NCBI RefSeq assembly: GCF_000400735.1
Contig: NZ_KE007371.1
Coordinates: 422,187-469,151, forward strand
DNA: 46,965 nt
Direction: 5' to 3'
DNA from: Acinetobacter tandoii DSM 14970 = CIP 107469
Lineage (GTDB): Bacteria; Pseudomonadota; Gammaproteobacteria; Pseudomonadales; Moraxellaceae
In this document: positions 26,564-35,210 of the stretch, piece after piece
Position numbering within the stretch: position 1 is the stretch's first letter
Layout: each line of letters begins with the position of its first letter
Made by a program: the position numbers and the translations under genes
Notes under the pieces: generated by a model
What the model saw: the letters and a program-made list of their open reading frames with translations, nothing else
Databases searched by the model: none
Told to the model about the DNA's origin: nothing

Positions 26564-27091
26564 TTAGAGACCAATTTCACCAATAAAAGGAATATGGCGA
26601 TATTTTTGATCGTAGTCGAGACCATAGCCGACAATAAATTTATCTTCGACTTCAAAGCCTAAGAATTTTACCTCTAAATCAATTTCACGGCGTGAAGGTT
26701 TGCTCACGAGTGTACACAATTCAATTGAGTTGGGTTCACGTGTTTGCAAGATTTCAAGCACTTTGCTTAAGGTATGCCCTGAGTCAATAATATCTTCAAC
26801 AACAAGGACATCTTTACCACGAATTTCGCCATCTAAGTCTTTTAGAATGCGTACATCACGGCTTGAAACGGTTGATTTGCCATAGCTCGAAACTGTCATA
26901 AAGTCGAGTTCATGTGGTTTTTCAATTGTTCGGCATAAATCAGCCATAAAAATAACGGAACCACGTAATAAGCCTATTAAGACAAGTTCTTTATCACTTT
27001 GGGCATAGTGGGCATTAATTTTAGCACCAAGCTCTTGCACTTTTGCTTGGATCTCTTCAGCTGAAATCATTACGCTCATTTGAACGGTCAT
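26564..27091 (-). CDS. hpt: Hypoxanthine phosphoribosyltransferase
   Basis: 175 aa. It converts hypoxanthine (and guanine) plus PRPP to IMP or GMP. The PRPP loop is VLVVEDIIDSGHTLS near residue 100; GLLRGSVIFMADLCR binds pyrophosphate; KFIVGYGLDYDQKYRHIPFIG is the purine-binding end. ATG 27091 gives the normal length; the frame runs 18 codons further upstream into non-coding sequence. Together with guaD (next, same strand) this is a purine salvage neighbourhood, though about 200 bp separate them. Confidence 0.95.
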   Translation of the reverse strand: MTVQMSVMISAEEIQAKVQELGAKINAHYAQSDKELVLIGLLRGSVIFMADLCRTIEKPHELDFMTVSSYGKSTVSSRDVRILKDLDGEIRGKDVLVVEDIIDSGHTLSKVLEILQTREPNSIELCTLVSKPSRREIDLEVKFLGFEVEDKFIVGYGLDYDQKYRHIPFIGEIGL

Positions 27092-27238
27092 GGGCAGATA
27101 CCTAAAAATCAAAAATAAAAAAGGCGTTGACCTGCAACACCTCAAAATATGCGTTTATTTTAATACATCTTCTATCGAGATGCATCTTTTGTTGTATGTT
27201 TTTTGCTCGCACCATGACTGTCGTGTCGAAGTATGATC

Positions 27239-27262
27239 GTGCCTGCAAGCAGCAGCAGGCAC
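27239..27262. other. Stem-loop downstream of guaD
   Basis: Perfect GTGCCTGC / GCAGGCAC inverted repeat with an 8-nt loop, 34 bp after the guaD stop. There is no T-run on the minus strand, so it is not a classical terminator; it may protect the 3' end. A 46-codon open frame also crosses it and is not called. Confidence 0.5.
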
Positions 27263-27295
27263 AGTTTTAACTTGGATATTGGAGGTGTAATGGCG

Positions 27296-28615
27296 TTATT
27301 TTGGTTGGACATACGCCGCTTGACCATATACATAAGTTGCGTGAATATTACGGTCATCCCCCATCGTCATGAGGGCAAATAAAGCATCTTCAATGCCTTT
27401 GGCATGTTGTTGACGCAATGCCTGCAAGGCAGTTGCTTGTAGGTCGAGTACGATAAAATCAGCTTCTTTGCCGATATCAAAATTACCTAATTGCTGTTCA
27501 AGGCTTAATGCTTTGGCCCCCCCTAACGTGGCGTGGTAAAGCGATTCAAAAGCAGACAGTTTGTTGCCTTGCAATTGCTGTACCTTATAGGCTTCATTTA
27601 GCGTCTGGAGTTGGTTGAAGGATGTTCCTGCACCAATATCGGTGCCCAAACCGACTTTCACTTGTTTTTCCCATGTCTTCTTCAAGGGGAATAAACCACT
27701 ACCGAGAAACAGGTTGGAGGTTGGACAAAAAGCAATAGCTGAATCCGTGGCATGCATGCAATCCCATTCACTGTCTTCTAAATGCACGCAGTGAGCAAAG
27801 ACCGAACGTGAACCTGTCAGTCCATAATGATGATAAACATCCAGATAACCTTGCTGTGCAGGGAATAATTCTTTGACCCATGCAATTTCATTCTTATTTT
27901 CACTTAAATGGGTATGTACATAGACATCTGGATATTCGGCTTTAAGTTGCCCAGCGAGTTGTAATTGTTCAGGTGTGGAGGTGGGTGCAAAACGAGGTGT
28001 AATTGCGTATAGCGCACGCCCCTGCCCGTGCCATTTTTCAATCAGTGCCTTAGAGTCTGTATAAGCACGTTCAGGCGTGTCGCATAAAGCTTCGGGTGCA
28101 TGGCGGTCCATCATGACTTTGCCTGCAATGAGACGCATCTGGTGGCGTTGTGCAGCTTCAAACAGAGCATCTACCGATTCAGGATGCACGGTACAAAACA
28201 CCAACGCTGTAGTTGTGCCATTTTTTAACAGTTCTTGCACAAAGAATTCAGCAATTTTTGCAGCATATTCAGGGTTTTGAAACTGCATTTCGGTAGGGAA
28301 AGTATAGGTGTTGAGCCATTCAAGCAGTTGCTCACCATAGGCACCCACCATTTCCATCTGCGGAAAATGGATATGGGTATCAATAAAACCTGGCACAATC
28401 AACTTTTCAGGATAATGTTGGATTTCGACACCTTCTGGCAAATGTGCTGCTGCATCTTGCCAAGCACCAAACCATTGAATTTTTCCAGCTTCACTGATTA
28501 GCACGCCATCTTCTATATAACGTACTTGCTCGGCGATGTCCGCGGCTTGCGTAACTAAATTTTGGATATCTAAAAAACGACCACGAACGACGGTGGTCTG
28601 CAACAATGAAGACAT
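27296..28615 (-). CDS. guaD: Guanine deaminase
   Basis: 439 aa amidohydrolase converting guanine to xanthine and ammonia. Metal ligands are visible in PGFIDTHIHFPQ (near residue 80), HTHLSENKNEIAW, FAHCVHL and GLGTDIGAGTSF. The C-terminal LGNFDIGKEADFIVLDL is the typical composite-domain end of this superfamily. Start ATG 28615. It stands alone upstream of hpt on the same strand. Xanthine made here could feed salvage or catabolism; no xanthine dehydrogenase genes are in the window. Confidence 0.94.
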   Translation of the reverse strand: MSSLLQTTVVRGRFLDIQNLVTQAADIAEQVRYIEDGVLISEAGKIQWFGAWQDAAAHLPEGVEIQHYPEKLIVPGFIDTHIHFPQMEMVGAYGEQLLEWLNTYTFPTEMQFQNPEYAAKIAEFFVQELLKNGTTTALVFCTVHPESVDALFEAAQRHQMRLIAGKVMMDRHAPEALCDTPERAYTDSKALIEKWHGQGRALYAITPRFAPTSTPEQLQLAGQLKAEYPDVYVHTHLSENKNEIAWVKELFPAQQGYLDVYHHYGLTGSRSVFAHCVHLEDSEWDCMHATDSAIAFCPTSNLFLGSGLFPLKKTWEKQVKVGLGTDIGAGTSFNQLQTLNEAYKVQQLQGNKLSAFESLYHATLGGAKALSLEQQLGNFDIGKEADFIVLDLQATALQALRQQHAKGIEDALFALMTMGDDRNIHATYVYGQAAYVQPK

Positions 28616-28797
28616 GGAAAAACCCTATAACTTTTACTTTTTTCGGTTGATTGTACCTGAAAATGACTGACTAAACTGTATAACCTTTACGGCATCTCAT
28701 TTTGCTCAAATACAATAAGGAAGTTTTTTTGCAGCCGAAGTACAAATGAGATGAAGAGAAAAAGCCGTTTGAATTTTGAGTTTTGCAGAAGTCGAAA

Positions 28798-28825
28798 AGA
28801 CAGATTCAGCGAACTGAATCTGTCT
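28798..28825 (-). terminator. Intrinsic terminator of alx
   Basis: On the minus strand, a perfect 12-bp stem AGACAGATTCAG / CTGAATCTGTCT closed by a TTCG tetraloop, followed by TTTT. It lies 24 bp after the alx stop. Confidence 0.9.
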
Positions 28826-28848
28826 TCTTTAAAATCAATTCATCAGGC

Positions 28849-29811
28849 TTAAGCCGATGGATTTTCTTGTTTTTTATTGTGACGAATCGACAGCCACGCG
28901 GTAATGCTTAATACAATCACGATAAAGCCGAGTGAAATCCAAATTGGCATGTGGAAGACATCCAGCATCAACATCTTAAAGCCGATGAATAACAGGATAA
29001 TCCCGAGACCATATGGGAGGTAATGCATCTTCGATGCAGCGCCAGAGAGCAAGAAGAACATGGCACGCAGACCTAAAATAGCCATCAGGTTTGCTGTTAA
29101 GACAATAAACGGATCACTGGTGACAGCAAAAATCGCAGGAATTGAGTCTACTGCAAAAATTACATCAGACGCTTCAACCAGTACCAACACCAAGAATAAT
29201 GGCGTAAACCACAACACGCCATTTTGACGAACAAAGAATTTATCGCCTTGCAGTTGGGGTGTAATACGCAAATGTTTACGTAACCATTTCAATAATGCCA
29301 TGTTCTCGATATCGGGTTCGTCATCCTGCCCTTTTAGGAACTTAAAGCCTGTGTAAACCAAGAATGCGCCGAACAGATATAGAATCCAAGAGAATTCTTG
29401 GACAAACCATGCTCCAATAAAAATAAAGATCGTCCGCAGTACAATTGCGCCGAGTACACCGTAGAGCAAAATTTTACGTTGTAATGCTGGTGGAATCGCA
29501 AAAGCCGCAAAAATCATGAGCCAAACAAAGACATTGTCAATCGCAAGGGATTTTTCCAGTAAATAACCTGCGATATATTCCATGGTTTTTTGGTTAGCAA
29601 TTGCAACCCCCACAGTTTGTTGTAAATACAGCCAGAGACCGCCTGCGAATAACATCGCCACAGTGACCCAAGCAATACTCCAATAGGCTGCAGTTTTAAT
29701 GGCAACTTGTTGCCCTTGTTTTTGTTTAAATCCGAGAAAGTCGATCAACAGCATGATAATTACAATGCCGAAGAAGACCAAATACAGCCATAAATTGCCG
29801 ATAGATTCCAT
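28849..29811 (-). CDS. alx: TerC-family membrane protein Alx (manganese-linked)
   Basis: 320 aa, almost the length of E. coli Alx (321). About nine TM helices. TerC hallmarks: EKSLAIDNVFVWLMIF and LVLVEASDVIFAVDSIPAIFAVT, both with acidic residues in membrane segments suited to metal transport. GGAGGA lies 6 bp before ATG 29811; a longer frame from 29841 would read into the riboswitch expression platform and is rejected. E. coli Alx is tied to Mn homeostasis and alkaline pH. The yybP-ykoY riboswitch directly upstream makes the same role likely here. Confidence 0.94.
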   Translation of the reverse strand: MESIGNLWLYLVFFGIVIIMLLIDFLGFKQKQGQQVAIKTAAYWSIAWVTVAMLFAGGLWLYLQQTVGVAIANQKTMEYIAGYLLEKSLAIDNVFVWLMIFAAFAIPPALQRKILLYGVLGAIVLRTIFIFIGAWFVQEFSWILYLFGAFLVYTGFKFLKGQDDEPDIENMALLKWLRKHLRITPQLQGDKFFVRQNGVLWFTPLFLVLVLVEASDVIFAVDSIPAIFAVTSDPFIVLTANLMAILGLRAMFFLLSGAASKMHYLPYGLGIILLFIGFKMLMLDVFHMPIWISLGFIVIVLSITAWLSIRHNKKQENPSA

Positions 29812-29841
29812 AAAAATCCTCCACATCTGGCAATTGGCCAC

Positions 29842-29898
29842 AAAAAAACCTTGACCTGTTGCCAGATGAAATAAACATCTGTGTCAACATGATCAAGG
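29842..29898 (-). terminator. Riboswitch-controlled terminator in the alx leader
   Basis: On the minus strand, CCTTGA (29893-29898) pairs with TCAAGG (29849-29854), enclosing CAGATG/CATCTG and TGTTG/CAACA-type inner pairs, then seven T. Its 5' strand is also the 3' strand of aptamer stem P1, so the two structures exclude each other. Confidence 0.8.
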
Positions 29899-30019
29899 TC
29901 TTGCCTACATTACCTTAGGTAATGCTCAGATACCGACTTTTTTCAAAGTGTAATGACGATATTCTGACACGTCAGCACAGAGTACTGTAGCTGACGTCTG
30001 GAGGAGGCTACTCCCCTTG
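29894..30019 (-). ncRNA. yybP-ykoY manganese riboswitch
   Basis: On the minus strand, conserved blocks appear in order: CAAGGGGAGTAGCC, GACGTCAGC, GTGCTGACGTGTC, and GGCAAGACCTTG. These match the Mn-sensing yybP-ykoY class, which controls alx/TerC and mntP genes. P1 pairs CAAGG with CCTTG. Mn binding should hold CCTTG in P1 and prevent the terminator, turning alx on. Confidence 0.93.
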
Positions 30020-30174
30020 TTCAAATTCTGTATTGGATTGAATCCAAATGATGTGGCAAGAATCGCATATTTTATATAAAAGTGCAAATTTAACGCGAAT
30101 GTGATCGATGTAAATTATGAGATGCCTGCCCTGAAGTTGAAAGAAAAGTTTATTCTTTATCTTAGGTTTAAAGT

Positions 30175-30264
30175 TTAGGGTCTAAATGGAACTGTATTGT
30201 CGTATTGAGCGATCACTTTGGCCAACAACGAACCACAAAGCATTAATACGAAATAAATTAACAT
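30175..30264 (-). CDS. Possible 29-residue membrane peptide
   Basis: ATG 30264 follows AGGAG with a 7-bp spacer, a better site than several known genes here have. The peptide begins MLIYFVLMLCGSLLAKVIAQ, a short hydrophobic helix with a polar tail ending in VPFRP. It lies in a 390-bp gap, about 155 bp upstream of the riboswitch 5' end and on the same strand. I do not recognise it. Chance remains a real alternative for so short a frame. Confidence 0.4.
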   Translation of the reverse strand: MLIYFVLMLCGSLLAKVIAQYDNTVPFRP

Positions 30265-30450
30265 GCCGCTACTCCTGTGCGTACCATCTGTTTAGCATAG
30301 AAATAAATAGGCGTGAGCTTCATCCCTTGAACTAGGGATTTCCTGCTTAAGGTGTAACCAGATTTTAAACTTTGGTCGAAAAATGGCTGTTTTTTCTACG
30401 GTGCTTATGGCATGTTAACTGCAATGCATCTACTTAGAGGAAAGCGCAGT

Positions 30451-30735
30451 ATGCAATTCCAACACCATAATAATGCCGAAAAAGGTGAGTTTTTTCTAAA
30501 TGATGCTGAGGGGCAACGTATTGCTGAAATTACGTATGTTTGGCGTGATGCATCTACGATTGTTGCTGACCATACTTGGGTAGATGATTGTTTACGTGGT
30601 CAAGGTGTGGCACGTCAGTTGTTGGATGTCTTGGTCGAATACGCACGCGAAAAACAGTTAAAAATTGTGCCTGTGTGTAGTTATGTTGATGTGATGTTTA
30701 AACGTGATCAAAGTTTGTTGGATGTCGCGGCTTAA
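30451..30735 (+). CDS. Small GNAT-like N-acetyltransferase (YjdJ-type)
   Basis: 94 aa. The core LRGQGVARQLLDVLVEYAREKQLKIVPVCSYV is the acetyl-CoA binding block of the short GCN5-related family (Acetyltransf_CG, E. coli YjdJ). It begins FQHHNNAEKGEFFLND, as in that family. ATG 30451 follows GAGG (30437-30440). The frame stays open to 30412 but without an SD. The substrate is unknown. Confidence 0.87.
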   Translation: MQFQHHNNAEKGEFFLNDAEGQRIAEITYVWRDASTIVADHTWVDDCLRGQGVARQLLDVLVEYAREKQLKIVPVCSYVDVMFKRDQSLLDVAA

Positions 30736-30777
30736 TACAGTCATCGTATTTTATTGTACTTTAAGGATTACAACTTA

Positions 30778-30831
30778 ATGAGAACAACATGGTTACGTCG
30801 CCTGAACAGTGTGTTTAAGCAGTTGAATTGA
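30778..30831 (+). CDS. Possible 17-residue leader peptide
   Basis: ATG 30778 with AAGGA (30762-30766) upstream encodes MRTTWLRRLNSVFKQLN, a cationic peptide. Its stop lies 5 bp before the next gene (30837), so translational coupling is possible. The downstream gene has no other obvious SD. It may also be spurious. Confidence 0.35.
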   Translation: MRTTWLRRLNSVFKQLN

Positions 30832-30836
30832 CGTAA

Positions 30837-31193
30837 ATGAAGACGCTTTTATCTCTTGTCTTATGTAGTTTGCTCTCCCCTTTAGTATTTGCCGAAGATT
30901 GTGCAAAACTTGAGGAAAAGGCAGGACAAAAAGAAGTCCAGATGATTCCACGTTGGGGCATGAAAGTGATTGCCCCATCACGTGTCTATTTTCACTCTGC
31001 ACCCAGTGATGCCTGTAAAATCAAGGATCTGTTCATTATAAAAAATGATTTTATTACCGCTTATAGCACTTATGATGATGGCAAAGAACAATGGGTTTCG
31101 ATCATGTATATGAGCAAGCGTTTGGGTGACACAGTACAAGGTTGGGCAAAACTAAAAGACTTTGAATATACGGGCACGATGTCCGCTTTTTAG
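30837..31193 (+). CDS. Secreted small hypothetical protein (possible SH3-like fold)
   Basis: 118 aa with a clear signal peptide (MKTLLSLVLCSLLSPLVFA, cleavage near residue 19). The mature part has Cys in DCAKL and DACKI, likely one disulfide. Its strand-rich pattern (VIAPSRVYFHSAPSDACKIK, FIIKNDFITAYST, WVSIMYM, GWAKLKDFEY) resembles bacterial SH3-like domains that bind cell walls; this is a guess from pattern. The gene is preceded by the 17-codon frame. A strong terminator separates it from mpl. Confidence 0.8.
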   Translation: MKTLLSLVLCSLLSPLVFAEDCAKLEEKAGQKEVQMIPRWGMKVIAPSRVYFHSAPSDACKIKDLFIIKNDFITAYSTYDDGKEQWVSIMYMSKRLGDTVQGWAKLKDFEYTGTMSAF

Positions 31194-31205
31194 TTGGAGA
31201 ACCTT

Positions 31206-31238
31206 AAAAAAACCCGCAATCTAATCTGCGGGTTTTTT
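31206..31238. terminator. Bidirectional terminator between the secreted protein gene and mpl
   Basis: AACCCGC / GCGGGTT stem with A- and T-runs on both sides. Convergent genes end on either side. Confidence 0.9.
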
Positions 31239-31253
31239 GAGAGTAGTAAGCGT

Positions 31254-32621
31254 TTATTCTGCATTTAAAGCATGAATCAATTTTTGGTGTAAGCCACCAA
31301 ACCCACCGTTGGACATAATCACCACGGCATCGCCCTCACCTGCTTCAGTCACCACGGTTTGAATAATATCTTCAAGGGAACGCGCCACAATCGCTTTGTT
31401 AGATGCTGCATCAATCACAGGTTGTAAGTCCCAATCCAAACCTTCAGGTTGATACCAGATCACTTCATCTGCCAGACGTGCTGAATATGCCAGTCCATCT
31501 TTATGGCTACCCATACGCATGGTGTTTGAACGTGGTTCAATGATTGCCCAAAGTTTACGTTCACCTAAACGTTTACGTGCACCTTCCAGTGTGGTGTCAA
31601 TTGCAGTTGGATGATGGGCAAAGTCATCGTAGACTTCAACACCACGTACAGTCCCTAAGAGTTCCATACGACGCTTTACACCGCCGAAATGAGATAGTGC
31701 TTCACATGCAGTTTCAATGCTTACACCCACGTGTTCAGCTGCAGCAATCGTGGCTAAAGCATTTGCCACCGAATGTTGCCCTGTCATGTTCCATTTCACT
31801 TCGCCTTTGACTACACCGTATTGTAATACTTTAAAGTGTGAACCATCTGCTGAAAGCTGTTCTGCATACAGTGCTGCATGAGGCTGTGCTGTTAAAGATG
31901 TGCGTACCACAGGTGTCCAACAGCCCATTTCCAATACTTCATCAATGTTGCTTTCAGTAATTGGGGCAATAATGCGACCTTCACTTGGGATGGTACGGAC
32001 TAAATGATGGAATTGTTTCTGAATGGCAGCCAAATCATCAAAAATGTCGGCATGGTCAAATTCAAGGTTGTTTAAAATGGCAGTTTTTGGATGGTAATGC
32101 ACAAACTTGGAACGTTTGTCGAAAAATGCCGAATCGTATTCATCCGCTTCAACACAGAAATATTTTCCGCCACCTAAGCGAGCACTTTCAGAGAAACCTA
32201 AAGGCACACCGCCAATTAAAAAGCCTGGTTCTAAGCCTGCCTGATCCAATACCCACGCCAACATGGTGGTGGTGGTGGTTTTACCATGAGTCCCAGCAAC
32301 TCCAAGGACATGTTTACCTTGCAAGACATGATCTGCAAGGAATTGTGGCCCTGAAATATAGGGTAAACCTTGATTGAGCATATATTCAACCGCGTCAATT
32401 CCGCGTTTCATGGCATTGCCGACAATGACTAAATCAGGGTGCGGTTGTAAATGGCTACGATCATAGCCTTGCATTAAAGTAATGCCTGCATTTTCCAGTT
32501 GAGTGGACATAGGTGGATAAACGTTCAGATCTGAACCTGTCACCTTATGTCCTAAATCTCGCGCTAATAACGCCAATGAACCCATAAAGGTGCCGCAAAT
32601 ACCCAAAATATGCAGATGCAT
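31254..32621 (-). CDS. mpl: UDP-N-acetylmuramate:tripeptide ligase Mpl (murein recycling)
   Basis: 455 aa Mur-ligase family. It attaches recycled L-Ala-gamma-D-Glu-meso-DAP to UDP-MurNAc. N-terminal MHLHILGICGTFMGSLALLARDLGH is Mpl-specific (MurC differs). The ATP loop is GVAGTHGKTTTTT near residue 110; then NLEFDHADIFDD, and the C-terminal ligase domain with DDFAHHPTAI and IEPRSNTMRMG. Start ATG 32621. With anmK and the MltB-like enzyme, it shows that this organism recycles both the sugar and the peptide of its cell wall. Confidence 0.95.
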   Translation of the reverse strand: MHLHILGICGTFMGSLALLARDLGHKVTGSDLNVYPPMSTQLENAGITLMQGYDRSHLQPHPDLVIVGNAMKRGIDAVEYMLNQGLPYISGPQFLADHVLQGKHVLGVAGTHGKTTTTTMLAWVLDQAGLEPGFLIGGVPLGFSESARLGGGKYFCVEADEYDSAFFDKRSKFVHYHPKTAILNNLEFDHADIFDDLAAIQKQFHHLVRTIPSEGRIIAPITESNIDEVLEMGCWTPVVRTSLTAQPHAALYAEQLSADGSHFKVLQYGVVKGEVKWNMTGQHSVANALATIAAAEHVGVSIETACEALSHFGGVKRRMELLGTVRGVEVYDDFAHHPTAIDTTLEGARKRLGERKLWAIIEPRSNTMRMGSHKDGLAYSARLADEVIWYQPEGLDWDLQPVIDAASNKAIVARSLEDIIQTVVTEAGEGDAVVIMSNGGFGGLHQKLIHALNAE

Positions 32622-32863
32622 TGATCTTTAACTCCACTGCTTTTTGACACAACACTTCATGATTGGTGTTGTTGTCAGAATTGATTCGATTTGACAGCAA
32701 CGATATCAAGGCTCTTAGGGAAAAGATAGTTTTTCTTGTATCAATTTAGACAGTTCACTCATGACAAATTTCATCAAGATTAAAGTTGATAAAATTACCT
32801 AAAGAAAGCACTTTGACTTATACTTTTGAGCCTATTTTAGGTCTTAGTTGTGAATGTGGTGTA

Positions 32864-33214
32864 ATGATGAATACCATGCTGATTCCGTTTGCATTGTTAG
32901 TAATATCCAATTGTTTTATGACATTGGCTTGGTACGGTCATCTAAAATTTTTACATGGTGCACCCTTGTGGCAAGCCATTTTATTTGGCTGGTTAATTGC
33001 CCTATTAGAATATGCTTTTATGATTCCTGCCACTCGTCTCTTGGCACAGGATGGCTGGTCTGTAGGGCAAATGAAAATTACCCAAGAAGTCATGACTTTA
33101 TTGGTTTTTGTCCCATTTATGATTTATCTGTTTAAACAACCATTTAAGTTAGATTATCTTTGGGCGGGCTTGTGTTTATTAGGTTGTGTGTATTTCGTAT
33201 TTAGAAGTCAATAA
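32864..33214 (+). CDS. DMT-family membrane protein (DUF486)
   Basis: 116 aa with four TM helices, the size of DUF486 proteins. The motif FMTLAWYGHLKF, then WLIALLEYAFMIPATRL and MKITQEVMTLLVFVPFMIYLF are characteristic. Start at ATG 32864 (or 32867); the longer frame from 32786 adds a hydrophilic stretch foreign to the family. No strong SD. Function unknown; distant relation to EamA/SMR transporters. Confidence 0.87.
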   Translation: MMNTMLIPFALLVISNCFMTLAWYGHLKFLHGAPLWQAILFGWLIALLEYAFMIPATRLLAQDGWSVGQMKITQEVMTLLVFVPFMIYLFKQPFKLDYLWAGLCLLGCVYFVFRSQ

Positions 33215-33402
33215 TTGCTTTCAGGGCTGTTAAAGTTGTAGTGAGTGGTTTTCAGAGATGATGTAAAAAACTTACTGCAACCAGTTTGCTATAGAACGGT
33301 CAAACTATCACTTTGAGTGGCTGATTTTTTCATCAAGGGAATCATTTCCTTATTTTTATCGAAAAAAAACTAAAAATATCTCGCTCTAGCCCTGCTTAAG
33401 TT

Positions 33403-33430
33403 TTGGAGAGATGAAAAAGCAGTCTATAAT
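33403..33430 (+). promoter_or_regulatory. purEK promoter
   Basis: TTGGAG (33403-33408), 16 bp, perfect TATAAT (33425-33430). It leaves a leader of about 70 nt before purE. I see no E. coli-type PurR box. Confidence 0.75.
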
Positions 33431-33508
33431 ATGGGGCTTCTGAACCATTTAAAGCTTGGCTCTCGTCGAGATTTATCCTCCTTCACTCTAGTCTCTGGAA
33501 CATTAGCA

Positions 33509-34024
33509 ATGAATGCGGCCGCAGCACAAGACGCTCAACCCCTCGTAGGAATTATCATGGGTTCTCAATCTGATTGGGCGACTCTCGAACACACTGCCAA
33601 TATGCTTAAGCAACTTGGTGTCCCATTTGAAGCTGAAGTGGTTTCTGCACACCGTACCCCAGATCGTTTATTTGAATATGCTGAAACTGCACGTGATCGC
33701 GGAATTCAAGTGATTATTGCAGGCGCAGGCGGCGCAGCACATTTACCAGGTATGTGCGCGGCAAAAACCGACTTACCAGTCTTGGGTGTACCTGTAAAAT
33801 CTTCTATTTTAAATGGTGTTGACTCACTGCTTTCAATTGTACAAATGCCAGCAGGTATTGCAGTTGGTACTTTAGCAATTGGCCCTGCGGGTGCAACCAA
33901 TGCTGCAATTATGGCAGCACAGATTCTTGGTTTGACGCGTCCAGAGATTGCTGAAAATGTAGCAAATTTCCGTGCAGCACAAACGGAAAAAGTGGCAAGC
34001 AACAATATTCCGGGTCAAGCTTAA
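33509..34024 (+). CDS. purE: N5-carboxyaminoimidazole ribonucleotide mutase PurE
   Basis: 171 aa. It moves the carboxyl group of N5-CAIR to C4 in purine synthesis. Class I motifs: GIIMGSQSDWATLEHT near residue 14, SAHRTPDRLFEYA, IIAGAGGAAHLPGM, and LSIVQMPAGIAVGTLAIG. ATG 33509 is chosen with GGAAC about 10 bp upstream; the frame extends to 33431, which coincides with the promoter. purK follows after 14 bp. Confidence 0.96.
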   Translation: MNAAAAQDAQPLVGIIMGSQSDWATLEHTANMLKQLGVPFEAEVVSAHRTPDRLFEYAETARDRGIQVIIAGAGGAAHLPGMCAAKTDLPVLGVPVKSSILNGVDSLLSIVQMPAGIAVGTLAIGPAGATNAAIMAAQILGLTRPEIAENVANFRAAQTEKVASNNIPGQA

Positions 34025-34038
34025 AACGGGACACAGTT

Positions 34039-35160
34039 ATGAACAAAACCATCGGTATTTTTGGTGGTGGTCAGTTGGGTCGTATGATGGCGCAAGCTGC
34101 TTTACCACTCAATATTCAATGTACCTTCTATGAAGCAGATACAGACTGCCCTTCCGCAGCTTTAGGTCAGGTGATTTCAAGTCAGACTGAACAAGGTCTG
34201 CAACAGTTTATTCAAAGCGCAGACGTGTTTAGTCTGGAATTTGAAAATACGCCATTGGCTGATGTCGATCTTTTGACGCAAAGCAAAGCCATTCACCCGC
34301 CACGTCAAGCTTTAGCGACTGCACAAAATCGTTTAATGGAAAAAGCCTTATTCGACCAATTGCAGATTCCTGTTGCGCCGTATCAAGCCGTGGATTCTTT
34401 AGCAAGTTTACAGCAAGCTGTTAAGACGCTAGGTTTACCATTGGTGCTGAAAACAGCCACTGGCGGTTATGACGGTAAAGGTCAGTTTGTATTGCGCAGT
34501 GAAGATCAAATTGAGCAAGCGTGGGCTGAATTGGGTCCAGCAAAAAGCTTGATTGCAGAAAGTTTTGTGACTTTCTCGCGTGAAGTTTCCATCATTGCAG
34601 TACGTGGTCAGGATGGTGAAGTAAAAACTTGGCCTTTGGCTGAAAATCATCACCATCACGGGATCTTATCGCATTCGATTGTTCCTGCACCTAACAGTGC
34701 TGATTTACAACCTGTGGCACAAGACTACATTACCCGCTTACTCAATCATCTGAACTATGTGGGTGTACTGACGTTGGAATTGTTTGTGACAGAACAAGGC
34801 CTATTTGCCAATGAAATGGCACCACGAGTACATAACTCAGGTCATTGGTCGATTGAAGGTGCAGTCTGCTCGCAATTTGAAAATCATATTCGTGCAGTTG
34901 CAGGCCTACCTTTAGGTTCAACCGAAGTGGTCCGCCCTACTGTGATGATCAATATCATTGGACAATATCCAAAATCAGAACAGGTTTTGGCGTTAAATGG
35001 CGCGCATCTGCATTTGTACAACAAAACAGAACGTGCAGGTCGTAAGATTGGTCACATTACTTTAATGCCAAATGACAGCACTCAATTGACCACTTTATGC
35101 CGCCAATTGGCGAAAATTTTGCCTGTGCCTTTAGCATTAAGCGAAGATATGACCATTTAA
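34039..35160 (+). CDS. purK: N5-carboxyaminoimidazole ribonucleotide synthase PurK
   Basis: 373 aa ATP-grasp enzyme using AIR, ATP and bicarbonate to supply PurE. N-terminal IGIFGGGQLGRMMAQAA, central LPLVLKTATGGYDGKGQFV, and LFVTEQGLFANEMAPRVHNSGHW with the metal-binding and catalytic residues. It forms an operon with purE and ends at a strong terminator. Confidence 0.96.
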   Translation: MNKTIGIFGGGQLGRMMAQAALPLNIQCTFYEADTDCPSAALGQVISSQTEQGLQQFIQSADVFSLEFENTPLADVDLLTQSKAIHPPRQALATAQNRLMEKALFDQLQIPVAPYQAVDSLASLQQAVKTLGLPLVLKTATGGYDGKGQFVLRSEDQIEQAWAELGPAKSLIAESFVTFSREVSIIAVRGQDGEVKTWPLAENHHHHGILSHSIVPAPNSADLQPVAQDYITRLLNHLNYVGVLTLELFVTEQGLFANEMAPRVHNSGHWSIEGAVCSQFENHIRAVAGLPLGSTEVVRPTVMINIIGQYPKSEQVLALNGAHLHLYNKTERAGRKIGHITLMPNDSTQLTTLCRQLAKILPVPLALSEDMTI

Positions 35161-35177
35161 ATCCTGAACTGTTTAGC

Positions 35178-35210
35178 AAAAAAGCGATCACTCTGTGGAT
35201 CGCTTTTTTT
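35178..35210 (+). terminator. Intrinsic terminator of purEK
   Basis: AAAGCGATC / GATCGCTTT stem with an 8-nt loop and a T-run of seven. Confidence 0.9.

Noticed and set aside
27172..27312. 46-codon frame MSNQNNAITPPISKLKLCLL... overlapping the end of guaD
   Set aside because: It overlaps guaD codons in another frame, has no SD, and runs through the stem-loop at 27239-27262. Its hydrophobic stretch is not enough to call it.
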